From contig RBNI01001839.1 of NCBI GenBank assembly GCA_003990745.1, positions 1 through 20,692 of the forward strand: a DNA stretch of 20,692 nucleotides. Reading direction: 5' to 3'. This document shows, piece after piece, positions 1 through 9,478 of this stretch. Under the pieces are notes generated by a model, which was given only the letters and a program-made list of their open reading frames with translations, searched no databases and was not told the origin of the DNA. Source of the DNA: Jimgerdemannia flammicorona. Its lineage: Eukaryota > Mucoromycota > Endogonomycetes > Endogonales > Endogonaceae. How positions within the stretch are numbered: the first letter of the stretch is position 1; each line of letters starts with the position of its first letter. Both the position numbers and the translations under genes were made by a program.

Positions 1-186
1 CCCCCCCCTACCCCATCCCTATGAAAGACCACCTTGCTGCCCATTATCACCACCCTCCCACCGCTCTGCCCACAGATCCTCATCACCAAACCCCGTCGTC
101 GGCCCCCCTGAGGACCCCAACCCACCCACCACCTAGTCAGCAGATCCCCCAATAGCTCTTCCCATCTTAACACCTTCTCCCCCGTG
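1..186. other. C-rich flank beside truncated LTR
   Basis: This stretch is very rich in C and unlike the rest of the window. It opens with a run of eight C. A short plus-strand frame runs from an ATG at 21 to a TAG at 153-155 (44 codons, rich in Pro and His). It is too short and too low in complexity to call a gene. The stretch joins the element A LTR abruptly near 187, where about 760 bp of LTR are missing. It could be true flanking DNA at a deletion or recombination junction, or an assembly edge. Confidence 0.5.
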
Positions 187-758
187 AAGTTCTTCCTCAA
201 ACTTAGCAGCAAACTTCAGGCTTATCTGGCAAGTGAACCAAAAATGTAACAAACTCTTCTTTATATTGGAAAGTAGACTGGAGTGGAAAAGGGAACCAAT
301 GCTCACAATCTCCTAGTAGTGGCTGTAGAGTGGACATTTCTCCTAAGTGTTGCAATCCTTCCTGGATCAAGTAGCTTTTGGCAGGCATATCCCTTAAAGT
401 GTAATAGGCAGACTTGTCTTTTGCTTTGAATTCAGACTTTTTGGACTCTTCTTTGTATCAGAAAGTGAACCAGAGTTGACATGTATTCTGAATTTCAGAC
501 TGAGGTTTATTCACTCTTGTCTCTGGAGTATTTTATACATTGTGGTTACTATCTGGTTGCTATGTAGCTAACTATAGTTTGCTATCTATAGCAAGTATGC
601 AGGTCTTGCATAGGTATATAGGTCTTACACAGGTATGCCTTATCTAGTAGTCTGGCTATTTATACAGCTTTCTGCAGCAATTGTTGCTGGTTACTATGTT
701 ATGTATTCATGTCATCTGACTAAGTTATAATTCAGGTAGTATGTTCTGGTTTGTCACA
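187..758 (-). repeat. Element A 3' LTR, truncated (U3, R and start of U5)
   Basis: This 572-bp stretch is a direct repeat of 9074-9737. Its inner edge on the minus strand reads TGTGACAAACC next to the PPT. Compared with the 5' copy it has one instead of two copies of a 54-bp unit (two at 9330-9437) and fewer of a roughly 20-bp unit (about 601-638 here, 9542-9620 there). The part matching 8311-9073 is absent, so most of U5 has been lost. Confidence 0.9.
506..537 (-). promoter_or_regulatory. TATA box and poly(A) signal in element A 3' LTR
   Basis: On the minus strand TATAAAATA (529-537) is followed about 18 nt downstream by AATAAA (506-511). This gives U3 of about 220 bp and puts the R region just left of it. 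In this 3' copy the AATAAA would direct polyadenylation. The same pair is kept in the 5' LTR. Confidence 0.6.
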
Positions 759-770
759 TCAGCCCCCACT
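759..770 (-). other. Polypurine tract of element A
   Basis: On the minus strand AGTGGGGGCTGA lies directly before the LTR start TGTGACAAACC. It is the expected site for priming plus-strand DNA synthesis. One C and one T interrupt the purine run. Confidence 0.75.
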
Positions 771-798
771 AAAGGATGGTCTGTCCTCAGACTGTCCT

Positions 799-1314
799 TT
801 AGTCATCATCCCAGTGTAGGTAAGCATCTTCTGTATTAATACCTGTTCTATCATCTTCATTGTCTGTACCATGGTTGCTCCATTCCAAGGGTTCTTCTTC
901 TTCTTCTGGAAATAGGATTTTAATGGCATTGATGATACTCAGGTAGGTGGCCAAGTTCATTCTATATATATCCCACCAGGAGAATTGTACCTATAACAAG
1001 GCTGCAGGGTTACATTTGTAAAGAGTATAGAGCCTGTCTGCAGCAGTGATGTCTCTTCTTGATAGTCCTGTAGTATTTTGGATGTATGTTTATTCTGGGA
1101 CTGAGAGGTTCTGCAATTGTTCTCCAATTGCATAGTGGGCCTGAAGTTGGTAGACCTGTAGCAATTGTCTGGCCAGGACAAGATTCTCTTGATGAATCTG
1201 GATCTTCTGGAGGGTATTACCATTGACTTCTCAGAATTGGGGTAGGGGAACTGGCAGTGATTGAAATGAGCTGAGAACAAGAGTCTGAAGGCAGTTATCA
1301 ACTCTCTGATTCAT
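799..1314 (-). pseudogene. Element A ORF3, post-integrase ORF, unknown function
   Basis: A single minus-strand frame runs from an ATG at 1312-1314 to a TAA at 799-801 (171 codons). Three internal stops (TGA, TAA, TAG) each fit a C-to-T change. The start overlaps the end of the pol frame (TGA at 1298-1300) by 17 nt in another frame, and the ORF ends about 30 nt before the PPT, which is the env position of a retrovirus. The middle is Gln/Leu-rich and could form a helix or coiled coil. It is followed by a Trp-containing segment and a very acidic C-terminus with a run of five Glu. I see no signal peptide and no clear membrane segment, so an envelope role is not supported. I recognise no family. 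Confidence 0.6.
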
Positions 1315-2335
1315 GATGTGGGGGAAGATATGTCTTGAGATGATTGATGTGTACTAGTGTCTTTAGGGTTCATCCATTTATACTTCTTAAATAGATACTA
1401 GTTCCTCTGATATTACATATAAGATAAGGTCCTTCCCATTTGGGTTCCAATTTGGTAGCAAAGTTTGTTTCAATCATGTTTCTCCAAACTAGTACTTGAT
1501 CTCCAATCTTGATCTCCTGATCCTTCTGTTTTTGGTTATAGTACTTCTTTTATCTTTCTTGAGCTTTGATAATCTGTCCTCAGGCTTGATTACATCACTG
1601 TTCTGCCTTCTTGTAGAGGTCTCTGAGATTCTCATGGTTAGCAGTTCTGATTTTCTTAGCAAACATCATTTCAAATGGCTTTTGTTTGGTGGAGGCAGCA
1701 GGGATATTCTGAATTTCCCATAGGATCTCAGGTAAGCAGAGGTCCCAATTAGTAGAATTGACTCAGGCAAGTTCTTTCTTGATAGTCTGGTTCATTCTCT
1801 CTGTCATGCCATTGGTCTGAGGGTGGTATGATATGGTCCATTTGAGGTGGATCTTGTGAATTCAGACATAACTTGTGATTATGTTATTGATGAATTCTGT
1901 GCCTCGGTCAGAGATGAGTTCTTCTGGGGGTCCATATCTGAGTGTGAGTCCATGGAGAAGGCCTACAATGGTTAAGGTATCTGTGATTTCCATTGGGAAA
2001 GCCTCAGGTCACTTGTTCAGATATTTCACAAATACAAGGATATATTTGTTTCTTCTTAGTGTAACTGGTAGAGGTCCAATTACATCTATTCCCTATCTCT
2101 GAAAGATATTGTCTGGTGGTACAATTGGTTGCAATGGTGCTTGATAGTTCTTCCTTCCTTGATACTTCTGGCAGATATCACATTTCTTGAGTATATCCCG
2201 GACTTGTGTTCTGAGGTTGGACCAATGTTGGTGTGTTGTTCACAGCTTTTTTTCTATATTCGCTTGTCCTTGGTGGGCTTTCTGATATTCTTTTCAGATG
2301 AGATCTTCTTGTGCCTTAATGGTCTGAAGGGCTTC
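1298..2335 (-). pseudogene. Element A integrase with GPY/F-like C-terminus
   Basis: The integrase inserts the cDNA copy into host DNA. A zinc-binding CDICQ-type motif is near 2170-2195. The catalytic triad is visible: Asp at 2084-2086 in an IDVIGPLP context, Asp at 1907-1909 in SDRGTEF, and Glu at 1799-1801 in NGMTERMNQ. The last two are 35 residues apart, the classic D-x35-E spacing. The C-terminal part contains KWEGPYLI and HINHLKTY, matching a GPY/F module, and no chromodomain follows. Several stops interrupt it, and the paired zinc histidines are unclear. The frame ends at a TGA at 1298-1300, inside the start of ORF3. Confidence 0.85.
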
Positions 2336-2439
2336 CTTTAGGGTATAGTTCCTCAGGACACCCTTCTTCTGGTTCATTGGGACTGATAGGAAAGTACATC
2401 AACAATATTGTGAACTTTCCCTACTTTGTGAATGATAGT

Positions 2440-2800
2440 GATTTGTAATCCTGAAGAATAAGGATCCAGTGGGCTAAGATTTTAGTGGGTTCCTTGCAGT
2501 TGAATAGTCATTTGAGGGCTACATGATCTGTGATCAGGGTGAACCTTTTTCTAATAAGATAGTGCTTGAACAGAGTGACCACCTATATAACTGCAAGGCA
2601 TTTCAGTTTGGTGCTACCATAGTCATCTGCTGCTGATTGGTAGCTCTGCTTGTATAAGCTATCACATGGTATTGTTGATCAGGTCCTTCTTGGGTAAGAA
2701 CTGCTCCAAGGCCATCTTTAGAAATATCTATATATAAGATAAATGGCTTCTGTAGATTGGGGCATACAAGGATTGGTGCTGTAGTCATGTGGTTCTTGAG
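2440..2800 (-). pseudogene. Element A RNase H domain
   Basis: This domain removes the RNA strand of the RNA/DNA hybrid during reverse transcription. The opening motif reads YIDISKDGLGAVLTQ, matching the usual TDAS-GLGAVL block with its first catalytic Asp. ITDHVALK further on matches the TDHxAL block. A VDVLS near 2410-2420 probably corresponds to the closing ADALS motif with its Asp kept. The stretch is split over frames with several stops, so it cannot be active. It follows the RT directly, as in all Ty3/gypsy pol genes. Confidence 0.8.
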
Positions 2801-2839
2801 TTCCTTGAAGGCTTTTTCTTGTGATTCTGTCCATTTGAA

Positions 2840-3560
2840 TAGTACTCCTTTCTTGAGAAGGATTCAGATTGGGGTAGCAATTTGGGCAAAATCCTTGATA
2901 AACCTTCTGTAATAGAATACTAGCATCAGGAATGATAGTGTTTCCTTCAGGGTCTTAGGTACTGGCCAATTATTGATCTTTTCAGTTTTCTTTAGGTCTG
3001 CATGAGTTCCTTCTTTCAAAACTATGAATCTAAGGAATTTGAGTTTCTGTTTTCCAAAGTAGTATTTCTTTGCATTCAGTCTCAAGTGGTTTTTGCAGGT
3101 GAGCTTGAAGAATTCCTCTAGGTGGTACAGGTGTTCTTCAAAATTTGCTGAATAGATATTGGAATCATCCATATATACAATCAGGCAGCAGTAGATCAAG
3201 GGGGCATAGACTGAGTTCATCATCCTCTGAAAGGTGAGGGGTGTATTGCAGAGTCCAAAGGGCATTCAGAGATATTCAAACAGATTTCCTAAAGCAAGGA
3301 AGGCTGTATTTTGAATGTCTTTGGGGTCTATGGGGATCTCATGGAATTCTGCAAAGAGGTCCATATTGCTGAAGTATCTGGCATCTTGTAACTGATCCAA
3401 GAGATCATCGATTCTGGGCAAAGGATAGGCATCTTTTTCAGTGACTTAATTGAGCTTCCTGTAATCCACACAGAGTCTCCATCCTCTTTCTTTGGTACAA
3501 TAAGTATAGAGCTGGCCCAGGGGCTGGTAGAGGGTCGGATGACTCCATTGTCTAAGAGTT
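2840..3560 (-). pseudogene. Element A reverse transcriptase domain
   Basis: The RT copies element RNA into DNA. Visible blocks in order are RLCVDYRKLN (about 3450-3490), PLPRIDDLLDQL, NMDLFAEFHEI (the usual block ends SGFHQI, so SG has become AE), MPFGLCNTPLTFQRMMN, and the catalytic VYMDD at about 3164-3180. YYRRFIKDFAQIATPI and FKWTESQEKAFKELK mark the RT-RNase H connection. Both Asp of the YMDD box and the Asp of the MDLF block are kept, but stops interrupt the frame, for example before MPFGLCN near 3266. Confidence 0.9.
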
Positions 3561-3779
3561 CTTAAATGTGCTCTTTTTTGAATATTTTCAAGTGATGGGG
3601 TATTCTATAGGGTTTCTGCTGGATAGGTGTTGCATTTCCTGTATTTATACTGTAATGATATGATAGGTTGTATGGTAGATTGCCATAATCAGTAGTGAAG
3701 ATATCTTGATATTTGTTGAAAAGTTCTACTAGTTGTTGCTATTGTTGAAGTGTCAACTCTTCTCCAATATTGGTGGAAG

Positions 3780-4095
3780 GCTTCACTATCTCCTGGGTCT
3801 CAGAGGGGCCTTTCCTTTCTTCTGGGACCTTTTGCCATTTCTGATAGGTTTAGTTCATAAACTTCCCTGAGAAAATACACCAGATGTCCTATGATGGTTC
3901 CTTTTGGCAAAATGATGGTCTCCCAACTTTGGTTGGTTGCCCAGGAGTGTACTGGATTCATCTTGTCAGAGAATGTGTGTCTCTCTATATCCAAGTGTGG
4001 GATATCTTCCTTGAGTTCAAAGAAAATGGTTCTGGGGTCGAGTGGTGTAAAGATTTCGAAGGTAGTTTGTTATCCAGGCTTCAGGATGAGATTCT
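3780..4095 (-). pseudogene. Element A extra domain between dUTPase and RT, unknown
   Basis: This continues the dUTPase frame after one stop near 4068 and ends at a stop at 3800. Element B has nothing like it: there the dUTPase is followed by a short linker and then RT. It alternates hydrophobic and polar segments, as a beta-rich fold would. It contains ILPKGTIIGHLVYF, whose pattern resembles dUTPase motif 4 and the strand after it (GdrIgQLv). A second, degenerate dUTPase-fold module is one possible reading but rests on pattern alone. A basic tail follows (about 3800-3840). Confidence 0.45.
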
Positions 4096-4169
4096 TGTAC
4101 AGCTTGACTGGTTGGTGGTATACTTGCAGGGGAATATTCCTCTTGAGGTGGTTGACTTGGAGGAGATGT

Positions 4170-4580
4170 ACTTCCTTCTTGTCTGAGCTTCCAAATCCTT
4201 TAGCTTATCTTATTCCTTCAGTTAGTTCAGAGACTTCTTGCAATTGTGGGGTCTTGACCTTCATGAAGACTGTTTGGGCAATCTTCTGTCCTCTAATGAT
4301 TTGGTGCTATTTTGTACTACTGTTGTGAAGAATGACCTTAATTTCGCCTGTATATCCTGGGTCAATGGTTCCTCCTTCTACAGTTATTCATTGTCTGGCA
4401 AGTCCAGACCTTGAGGTCAGTTGGATATAAGCTCCTTGGGATGGCTGTATGGCTAATTCCATTCTGATCATGAAGGTTTTTCTATACTTGATAGATTATC
4501 CTCTAGACTGTGAAGATCATACCCTACATTTTCTGGGTGAGCTTTGGTCAGGGGTTTGGCCTTGGGATGTAGCAGGGCAT
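4170..4580 (-). pseudogene. Element A dUTPase domain, decayed
   Basis: A trimeric-type dUTPase hydrolyses dUTP to dUMP and so keeps uracil out of new cDNA. Motif 1 reads VGYDLHSLED (about 4500-4530). Motif 2 reads SRSGLAR (about 4397-4418). Motif 3 reads GTIDPGYTGEI (about 4341-4373). Motif 4 is GQKIAQ (about 4272-4290), and motif 5 is KGFGSSD (about 4183-4203). Motif 1 is in a different frame from the rest, so there is an indel near 4460-4480. Stops follow motif 2, precede motif 4 and precede motif 5, each explicable by C-to-T. Its place between protease and RT is the same as in element B. Confidence 0.85.
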
Positions 4581-5560
4581 ACTGGGCAATGTCCTTGCTG
4601 AGTTCAGGCTGTCCTAGAGCTGAAGCTCCACTAGCAGAGAGTCTCCAGGCTCTCAGGTTGAGGTGTGGCCATCTGGCTCCAGTAGAGGGGTCTCAGAGAT
4701 AGTTGATTCCTCTTCTTCCTATAGGGTCTAGGGCTTTCATGAAGTTGGTGGCATCTTCTGCCCATCCTTGGTGGGTTGTATATCTGATGAGAGCTAGGAT
4801 GTCTTCTCCTAAATCATAGATCTTGAGGGTCCTTCTTCCTGGCTTTTTGGTCTGACTTTTTCAGATCTGGCTTTAGTTATCTCCTCTCTTCAAGATATGA
4901 ACTACAACATCATGACTGAGATGGATCTTCTGATGCCTGCAGTTTTGGCAATCTGGGTGTCTTCTATGGTTACAATATCCCATTGTTTGAAAATGATGTT
5001 CCTGGTTATTGATCTCTTGTTGTCTCAGGAATCAGTACTCATTTTGATCATAAGTTGATAGAAGAGTAGACAAGAGGTATACTTCTGTCTGGGTGAAGAG
5101 GAATTGTCCCCTGAATTGGCTTTGCAACTTAGTGGTAACTTCTTGGAAGGTAGTTGACTATACAACTGTGTTCAGGGGTTCTGGTCTCTGGGGTCTCTGT
5201 CTCTCCTATTGGTCTAGTAGATGGCACTGATAGCAGTAGTCTTGGGGAGAGTGGAAGACCATTTGGTGTAGACATCTTCCTAGCTTAAAAGCCTTTTCTT
5301 GGTGGTTTCTTTCTTGGGGATAATGGTGATTGTGTTTGGTTCTTCTTCTATATTCCCAGGGTCATTATCTTCAGATAGTATCTATTGAGGATTATCCCAG
5401 AGAATGAGTTCAGGGACCTCTTCTTCTTTAAGTACTTCTTGTTTAGGAACTTCTTGTTCTGGAACTTCTTCTTCTTCAGATGATTCTTGTCTCCAAATTA
5501 CTTACACTTCTGCAGCTTCAGTTGCAGGTGTTTCTGGAATATGTCTGTATTTCTTCTTCT
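4581..5560 (-). pseudogene. Element A polyprotein linker with acidic repeats
   Basis: This stretch joins the zinc ribbon to the dUTPase. About 5400-5490 encodes a Glu/Val/Pro-rich tandem repeat (EVPEQEVPKQEV-like, six-residue steps), visible in the DNA as repeats of GGAACTTCTTGTT. A basic, Thr/Lys-rich part follows, and then a segment at about 4600-4850 that looks folded but matches nothing I recognise. Several stops and frame changes occur. The repeat is probably a flexible spacer. Confidence 0.5.
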
Positions 5561-5567
5561 TCTTTCT

Positions 5568-5660
5568 GCACTCTGGGCAGGCTGTGCCAGACGATTTTCT
5601 TGTTCCCATGATCTTGGAGGAATGCTCAGGACACTTGTGTCTCTTGAGGCAGATAGGGCA
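5568..5660 (-). pseudogene. Element A zinc-ribbon-like module
   Basis: In an open frame covering 5502-5744, two CPxC knuckles (CPIC, then CPEC 23 residues later) bracket RHKCPEH. The potential ligands are Cys29, Cys32, His36, Cys38, His41, Cys56 and Cys59, counted from the Met at 5744. The pattern suits a zinc ribbon or a related two-site zinc fold. A strongly basic KKKKK stretch follows. It lies between protease and dUTPase and is separate from the gag zinc knuckle. No stop interrupts it. Nucleic-acid binding is a guess. Confidence 0.6.
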
Positions 5661-5884
5661 TTCTTTGATTTCTCCTGCAATAGCTCCAATGGTGATAGGG
5701 ATGGTGTTCTTGGCCCACACATTGTCTTCTGGTCTGTCATCCACCAGGTTAATTCAGGGATTGAGTCTGGGATCATTTTCATCTTCAGATTCTTCCTCTT
5801 CTTCTGTGGTAGATTCTTCACTACTGGTATATTCCTCCTGAATAGTGACCTTCTTCTTCTTCTTTGATTACTCATAGCTGGTCA

Positions 5885-6250
5885 TATTAACTCTATACTT
5901 CTTGTCTCAGTAGTCAAACTTGAGTACTTGTTGACCAATATCAACAACTGCATTCATTTCCTTCATCCAGTTGGTACCAAGAATCATGTCATAGGTAATA
6001 GCTTCTATGACAACAGCTTTGGAGATGGAGAACTGAATGTGTCCAAGAGAGATGGTGATATTTCATACTTCTCCAAGGGGTTGAGTTTGGGCTCCATCTG
6101 CTACTATGATGCTGAGGTTGGATGGTCCATCAATGGGCTATTGGAGGGTATCCAGGAATCATTTGGCAATGGTACAGACAGCTGCTCCTATGTCTATGAG
6201 GATTTTCGCTTTTTGTCCTCCAATATCTCCATGTAAATAGGTGCTGATAT
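5885..6250 (-). pseudogene. Element A aspartic protease
   Basis: This retropepsin-type protease would cut the polyprotein. The active-site block reads KILIDIGAAVC, with the catalytic DTG now DIG (codons at 6186-6194). The Thr-to-Ile change fits ACA to ATA and would impair activity. IIVADGAQTQPLGE and YDMILGTNWMKEMNAVVD correspond to the flap region and the C-terminal ILG-type block. At least four stops interrupt the frame, explicable by C-to-T or G-to-A. It follows gag and precedes an acidic Ser/Glu-rich stretch (about 5760-5860). Confidence 0.85.
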
Positions 6251-8262
6251 GTCTTTCTGCAGCTTGGACAGGGATGGGAGCTGGTTCTTACTGTGGGATT
6301 GGGACCTGGCCAGTACTAGACCTGGTTGTTCTCAATAATTTGTTTCAAACTCTAGCTAGTATCAGTTGCAGGAACTGCAGGAGAGAGACTTCCATCTTGG
6401 TCTCTTGAATCTTCTGCCAGACTTCATTGTAGATATCTCTAGGTATGGTCTTCAGGATATACTTCTTCTTGGACTTTGAAGCAGCAGGTTTCTGTTCTTC
6501 TTGTCCATTTCTTTATTCTCTAGTAGTAGCTCATTTGTCTTAGAGATAAAAGGTGAGGGGGTTCATGGAGGTATTTCTATCTGCTCCTCTTCATGTTCTT
6601 CATCTTATTCTTGGATGATTCTTCTGCTGATGTTCCTGGATGGCCTTCCTACAGGTCTTTTTCTCTTCTCTGCTGGGTAAACTGTTTTTTGGATGGTAAC
6701 CTTGGTAGGGTACAAGTTTAGATCACTGTAGTCTTCACTATTGCTTGCTTCCTCGAAATCTTCAACAGGATGGGCTTCAGTCTTCTTGTACTGAGTATCA
6801 TTCCTTCAGTTTGGTGGTTCTGAGTCCCTTCAGTCACTTCTTTTGTTGTCACATTCAGTGGTATAGTGTCTGAATTGTCTACAGTAGAAGTATTGGATTT
6901 GAGCTCTATCTCTGGTAGGATATTTTCTTTCTTCTTGCTGGTAATTTCTATTATCTCTTGGTAGATAACCTTGGCTCCTCTGTGGTGGGTATCCTCTGTT
7001 GTCTTAGTAGCTCCAATTTTCGCATGTGGTGAGTTTTTCAATCTGTCCAACCAATCAGTCCAACTTGGAGCTGAGGTCTTGGATTTTACTTCTGTCCTTC
7101 TTTCCTTTCTTGGCTGGCCTTCTTTCTTTGGATCTTTCTTATCCTTAAAGGAGTCCTTGTAGGGTTTTGACCAGAATATCTTCTTTATCTTCTTTCTTGT
7201 CATGATCACTCCAGGTAGTTCCTTGTCTGACATCGAAGAATCCTTGGGCTGCATCTACCTGCTCTTTGGACCTTCTGATGCCTAGAGTGCAGACATGCTG
7301 GGCAATGTTTGGGGGAATTCCATTCATGAAGGTCATTGGACCTATGATGTCCTGGTTAGTTGCATTGAACCTGGCAGCATACATTCTCTTCTAGATTCTT
7401 GTGAAGAAGGCTCTGGGTGATTCTCCAAGATTCATCTTCATCCCCATGATGGATTCTTGAGCCTTATGGCAGGTTTCATTTTCTGCATACTTTTCAATGA
7501 GCCAGTGGATCATGGCCACATATTCTAGCTCATAAGACATTGCTGCTTATATCTGTCTTACCAATTCTGAATCAGAGTTATCTGCTGTTCAGTGGAAAAT
7601 TCCTCTGGCTGGTTCTCTGAGCTGAGCCTTATAGATGACAATTTTTTTTCATCTGAGAGATTCCTCAGAGCTGTAATTCCTTCAATTCTGTCAAGGAATT
7701 CTCTGGGGTCTTCCTCTGGATATCCTGCAAAGGTTGGTAATGAGGTGGTCATTTTGTTGTCACTTTCATCTAATTCTGGTTTGGATCTAGATTCTAATTC
7801 TGATTTACTTTCTGAGCTGTCACTGGAGATGGAGGTGCTTGGGTATCCTGAAGATGGTGTTCTGGACCTTGGACAAGGTGGAATGAGCCTAGGTATTCGT
7901 GTAGGAGCTACTTCTAATTCTGTAAGGGTTTGTGGTAAAGGTTCTATTAGTGAGATTGGTGGGACTAGTATGGAGTGTCTGGCTGTAAGGGTTCAGGCTT
8001 ATGTTATAAGATCTTCTAGTTCTTGTGCAAGTTCTTCAAAATCTCCAACAGGGCTGCCTGTGTTGTCTAGTTGATCTGGTTGATGATTTCAAGCTGTACT
8101 GCCTTCTGGTTCTGGTTGAGATCCTTCTGATGCTGGGTAGTTGGCAAGTCTTGATGTAATTACTTCTCTTTCTGTCCAAATGCTGGTGATAACTGGTTCT
8201 TCTGTAGTGGCAGAGATTGGTGTTGTATCAAATGTATCCAGTTTGACTGTAGGTTCTTGTGA
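6251..8262 (-). pseudogene. Element A gag, degraded
   Basis: Gag forms the particle shell and packages the RNA. From about 8262 to 7755 a Pro/Ser/Glu-rich segment (probably disordered) is open except for a few stops. The true ATG is uncertain, possibly mutated near 8270. A folded core starts around a Met at 7750-7752 (LPTFAGYPEEDPREFLDRI). After a frame change the core continues at about 7550-7145. The zinc knuckle near 6870-6900 reads YFYCRQFRHYTTEC, that is C-x2-C-x4-H-x4-C with the first Cys replaced by Tyr, as TGC to TAC would give. Between core and knuckle lies a Lys/Arg-rich stretch (about 7050-7250). Several frameshifts and stops are present. Confidence 0.75.
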
Positions 8263-8290
8263 GCTAAAAAGTCATATCAATTTGAAATCT

Positions 8291-8308
8291 TTCCCAGTTG
8301 AGCCCCCA
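8291..8308 (-). other. Primer binding site of element A (tRNA-Pro type)
   Basis: On the minus strand TGGGGGCTCAACTGGGAA starts 2 nt after the 5' LTR end (ATTACA). Its complement would be a tRNA 3' end in AGCCCCCA with discriminator C and a T-arm strand UUCCCAG. This agrees with eukaryotic tRNA-Pro, the primer also used by murine leukaemia virus (TGGGGGCTC). This site fixes the LTR boundary at 8311. Confidence 0.8.
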
Positions 8309-8751
8309 AATGTAATGTGCCTGGCTTATTGGAGGTAAATTATAAGGTTGGGAGTTGATGTAGTTTGGCTTGAGCCCCCAGTTACTTTGTCAAAAGCAAC
8401 AAAATGTTCTAATATTCCTGAGGTCCTTGGTGTTTAGTAGTATAATAGTCAAAACTGGATATCTGTGAGCAATTTCCTTATTGGGATGGTTCTCTGGGTA
8501 TAGCAGCAACTGGTATGTCTTTTTCTTCTTGGGTCAACTGGGAATTGGTAGAATTTCGTGTGTAGTATGATGATCTCTATGTGTAATGGTCTGGCAATTT
8601 AGCGATTCTTCTTCTTGAGTAGTGGGTGATTTCTTTGTATAGCGTGATGAGTTCCTTATATGTAATGATCTGTTAATTAAATGGTTTCCTTCTTTGGCAG
8701 CGGCAATCTCCAAAAGTATACAGTTTCTGGTAGATAACTCGATATGGTGTA

Positions 8752-9075
8752 GATTCTCTTAATTTGGCAGGCTTCTGGGAATAATAACTTGGGTGGTGCA
8801 GATAATTCGAATAACTGGGAATAATGCTGGTGGTGGATTCTTCTGTATCAGGCTCACTGGGAACAAATGAATAACTTAGATGTTATGTAACTCAGGTAGT
8901 GCAGACTTCTTCTTGAATTGGTGGCTTCAACTGAGAATGTAGATAACTTGAGAATGGTGAATGATGCAGATTCTTCCTAAATCAGTGGCTTCAACTGGGA
9001 AATAACTCAGATGATATGAGTTCTTCTGAATCAGGCTCTTCTGAGAATGTAGTGAATAACTTAAAAGGTGGCAAA
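8752..9075. repeat. Diverged tandem repeat in U5 of element A
   Basis: Units beginning GATTCTTCT or GTTCTTCT start at about 8752, 8836, 8904, 8969, 9020 and 9076 (spacing about 51-84 bp). Most carry a TGGCTTCAACTGGGAAT-like core and an ATAACTT-like end. The array would lie in the transcribed 5' leader. Confidence 0.6.
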
Positions 9076-9446
9076 GTTCTTCCTTGAACTTAGCAGCAAA
9101 CTTCAGGCTTATCTGGCAAGCAAACCAAAAATGTAACAAACTCTTCTTTGTATTAGAAAGTGGACCAGAGTGAAAAAGGGAACCAATGCTCACAATCTCC
9201 TAATAGTGGCTGTAGAGTGGGTATTTCTCCTAAGTGTTGCAATCCTTCCTGGATCAAGTGGCTTTTGGCAGACATATCCCTTGAAGTGTAATAGGCAGAC
9301 TTGTCTTTTGCTTTGAATTCAGACTTTTTGGACTCTTCTTTATATCAGAAAGTGAACTGGAGTTGAAATGTATTCTGAATTTTGGACTCTTCTTTATATC
9401 AGAAAGCAAACCAGAGTTGAAATGTGTTCTGAATTTCAGACTGAGG

Positions 9447-9478
9447 TTTATTCACTCTTGTCTCTGGGGTATTTTATA
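9447..9478 (-). promoter_or_regulatory. TATA box and poly(A) signal in element A 5' LTR
   Basis: TATAAAATA (9470-9478) and AATAAA (9447-9452) on the minus strand are both kept as in the 3' copy. In this LTR the TATA box would drive the full-length transcript leftwards, with the start expected about 30 nt downstream near 9440. Confidence 0.6.

Noticed and set aside
799..1314. Envelope glycoprotein in ORF3 of element A
   Set aside because: There is no signal peptide, no furin-like site, no membrane anchor and few Cys residues; only the position suggests it.
1298..1500. Chromodomain at the integrase C-terminus
   Set aside because: Only a GPY/F-like module is visible before the pol stop, in both elements; no aromatic-cage pattern was seen.
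3884..4328. Two overlapping plus-strand open frames
   Set aside because: Both are antisense to the dUTPase and extra domain of element A.
5404..5841. Ser-rich plus-strand open frame (145 codons)
   Set aside because: It is antisense to the acidic and Glu-rich linker and zinc-ribbon part of element A; GAA/GAG codons read backwards give Ser and Phe.
7592..8074. Plus-strand open frame (160 codons)
   Set aside because: It is antisense to the Ser/Glu/Pro-rich N-terminus of element A gag, which carries the recognisable core.
8927..9193. 88-codon minus-strand frame in the element A 5' LTR
   Set aside because: It crosses tandem repeat units, and its N-terminal part has differences in the 3' copy; no sign of a coding gene.
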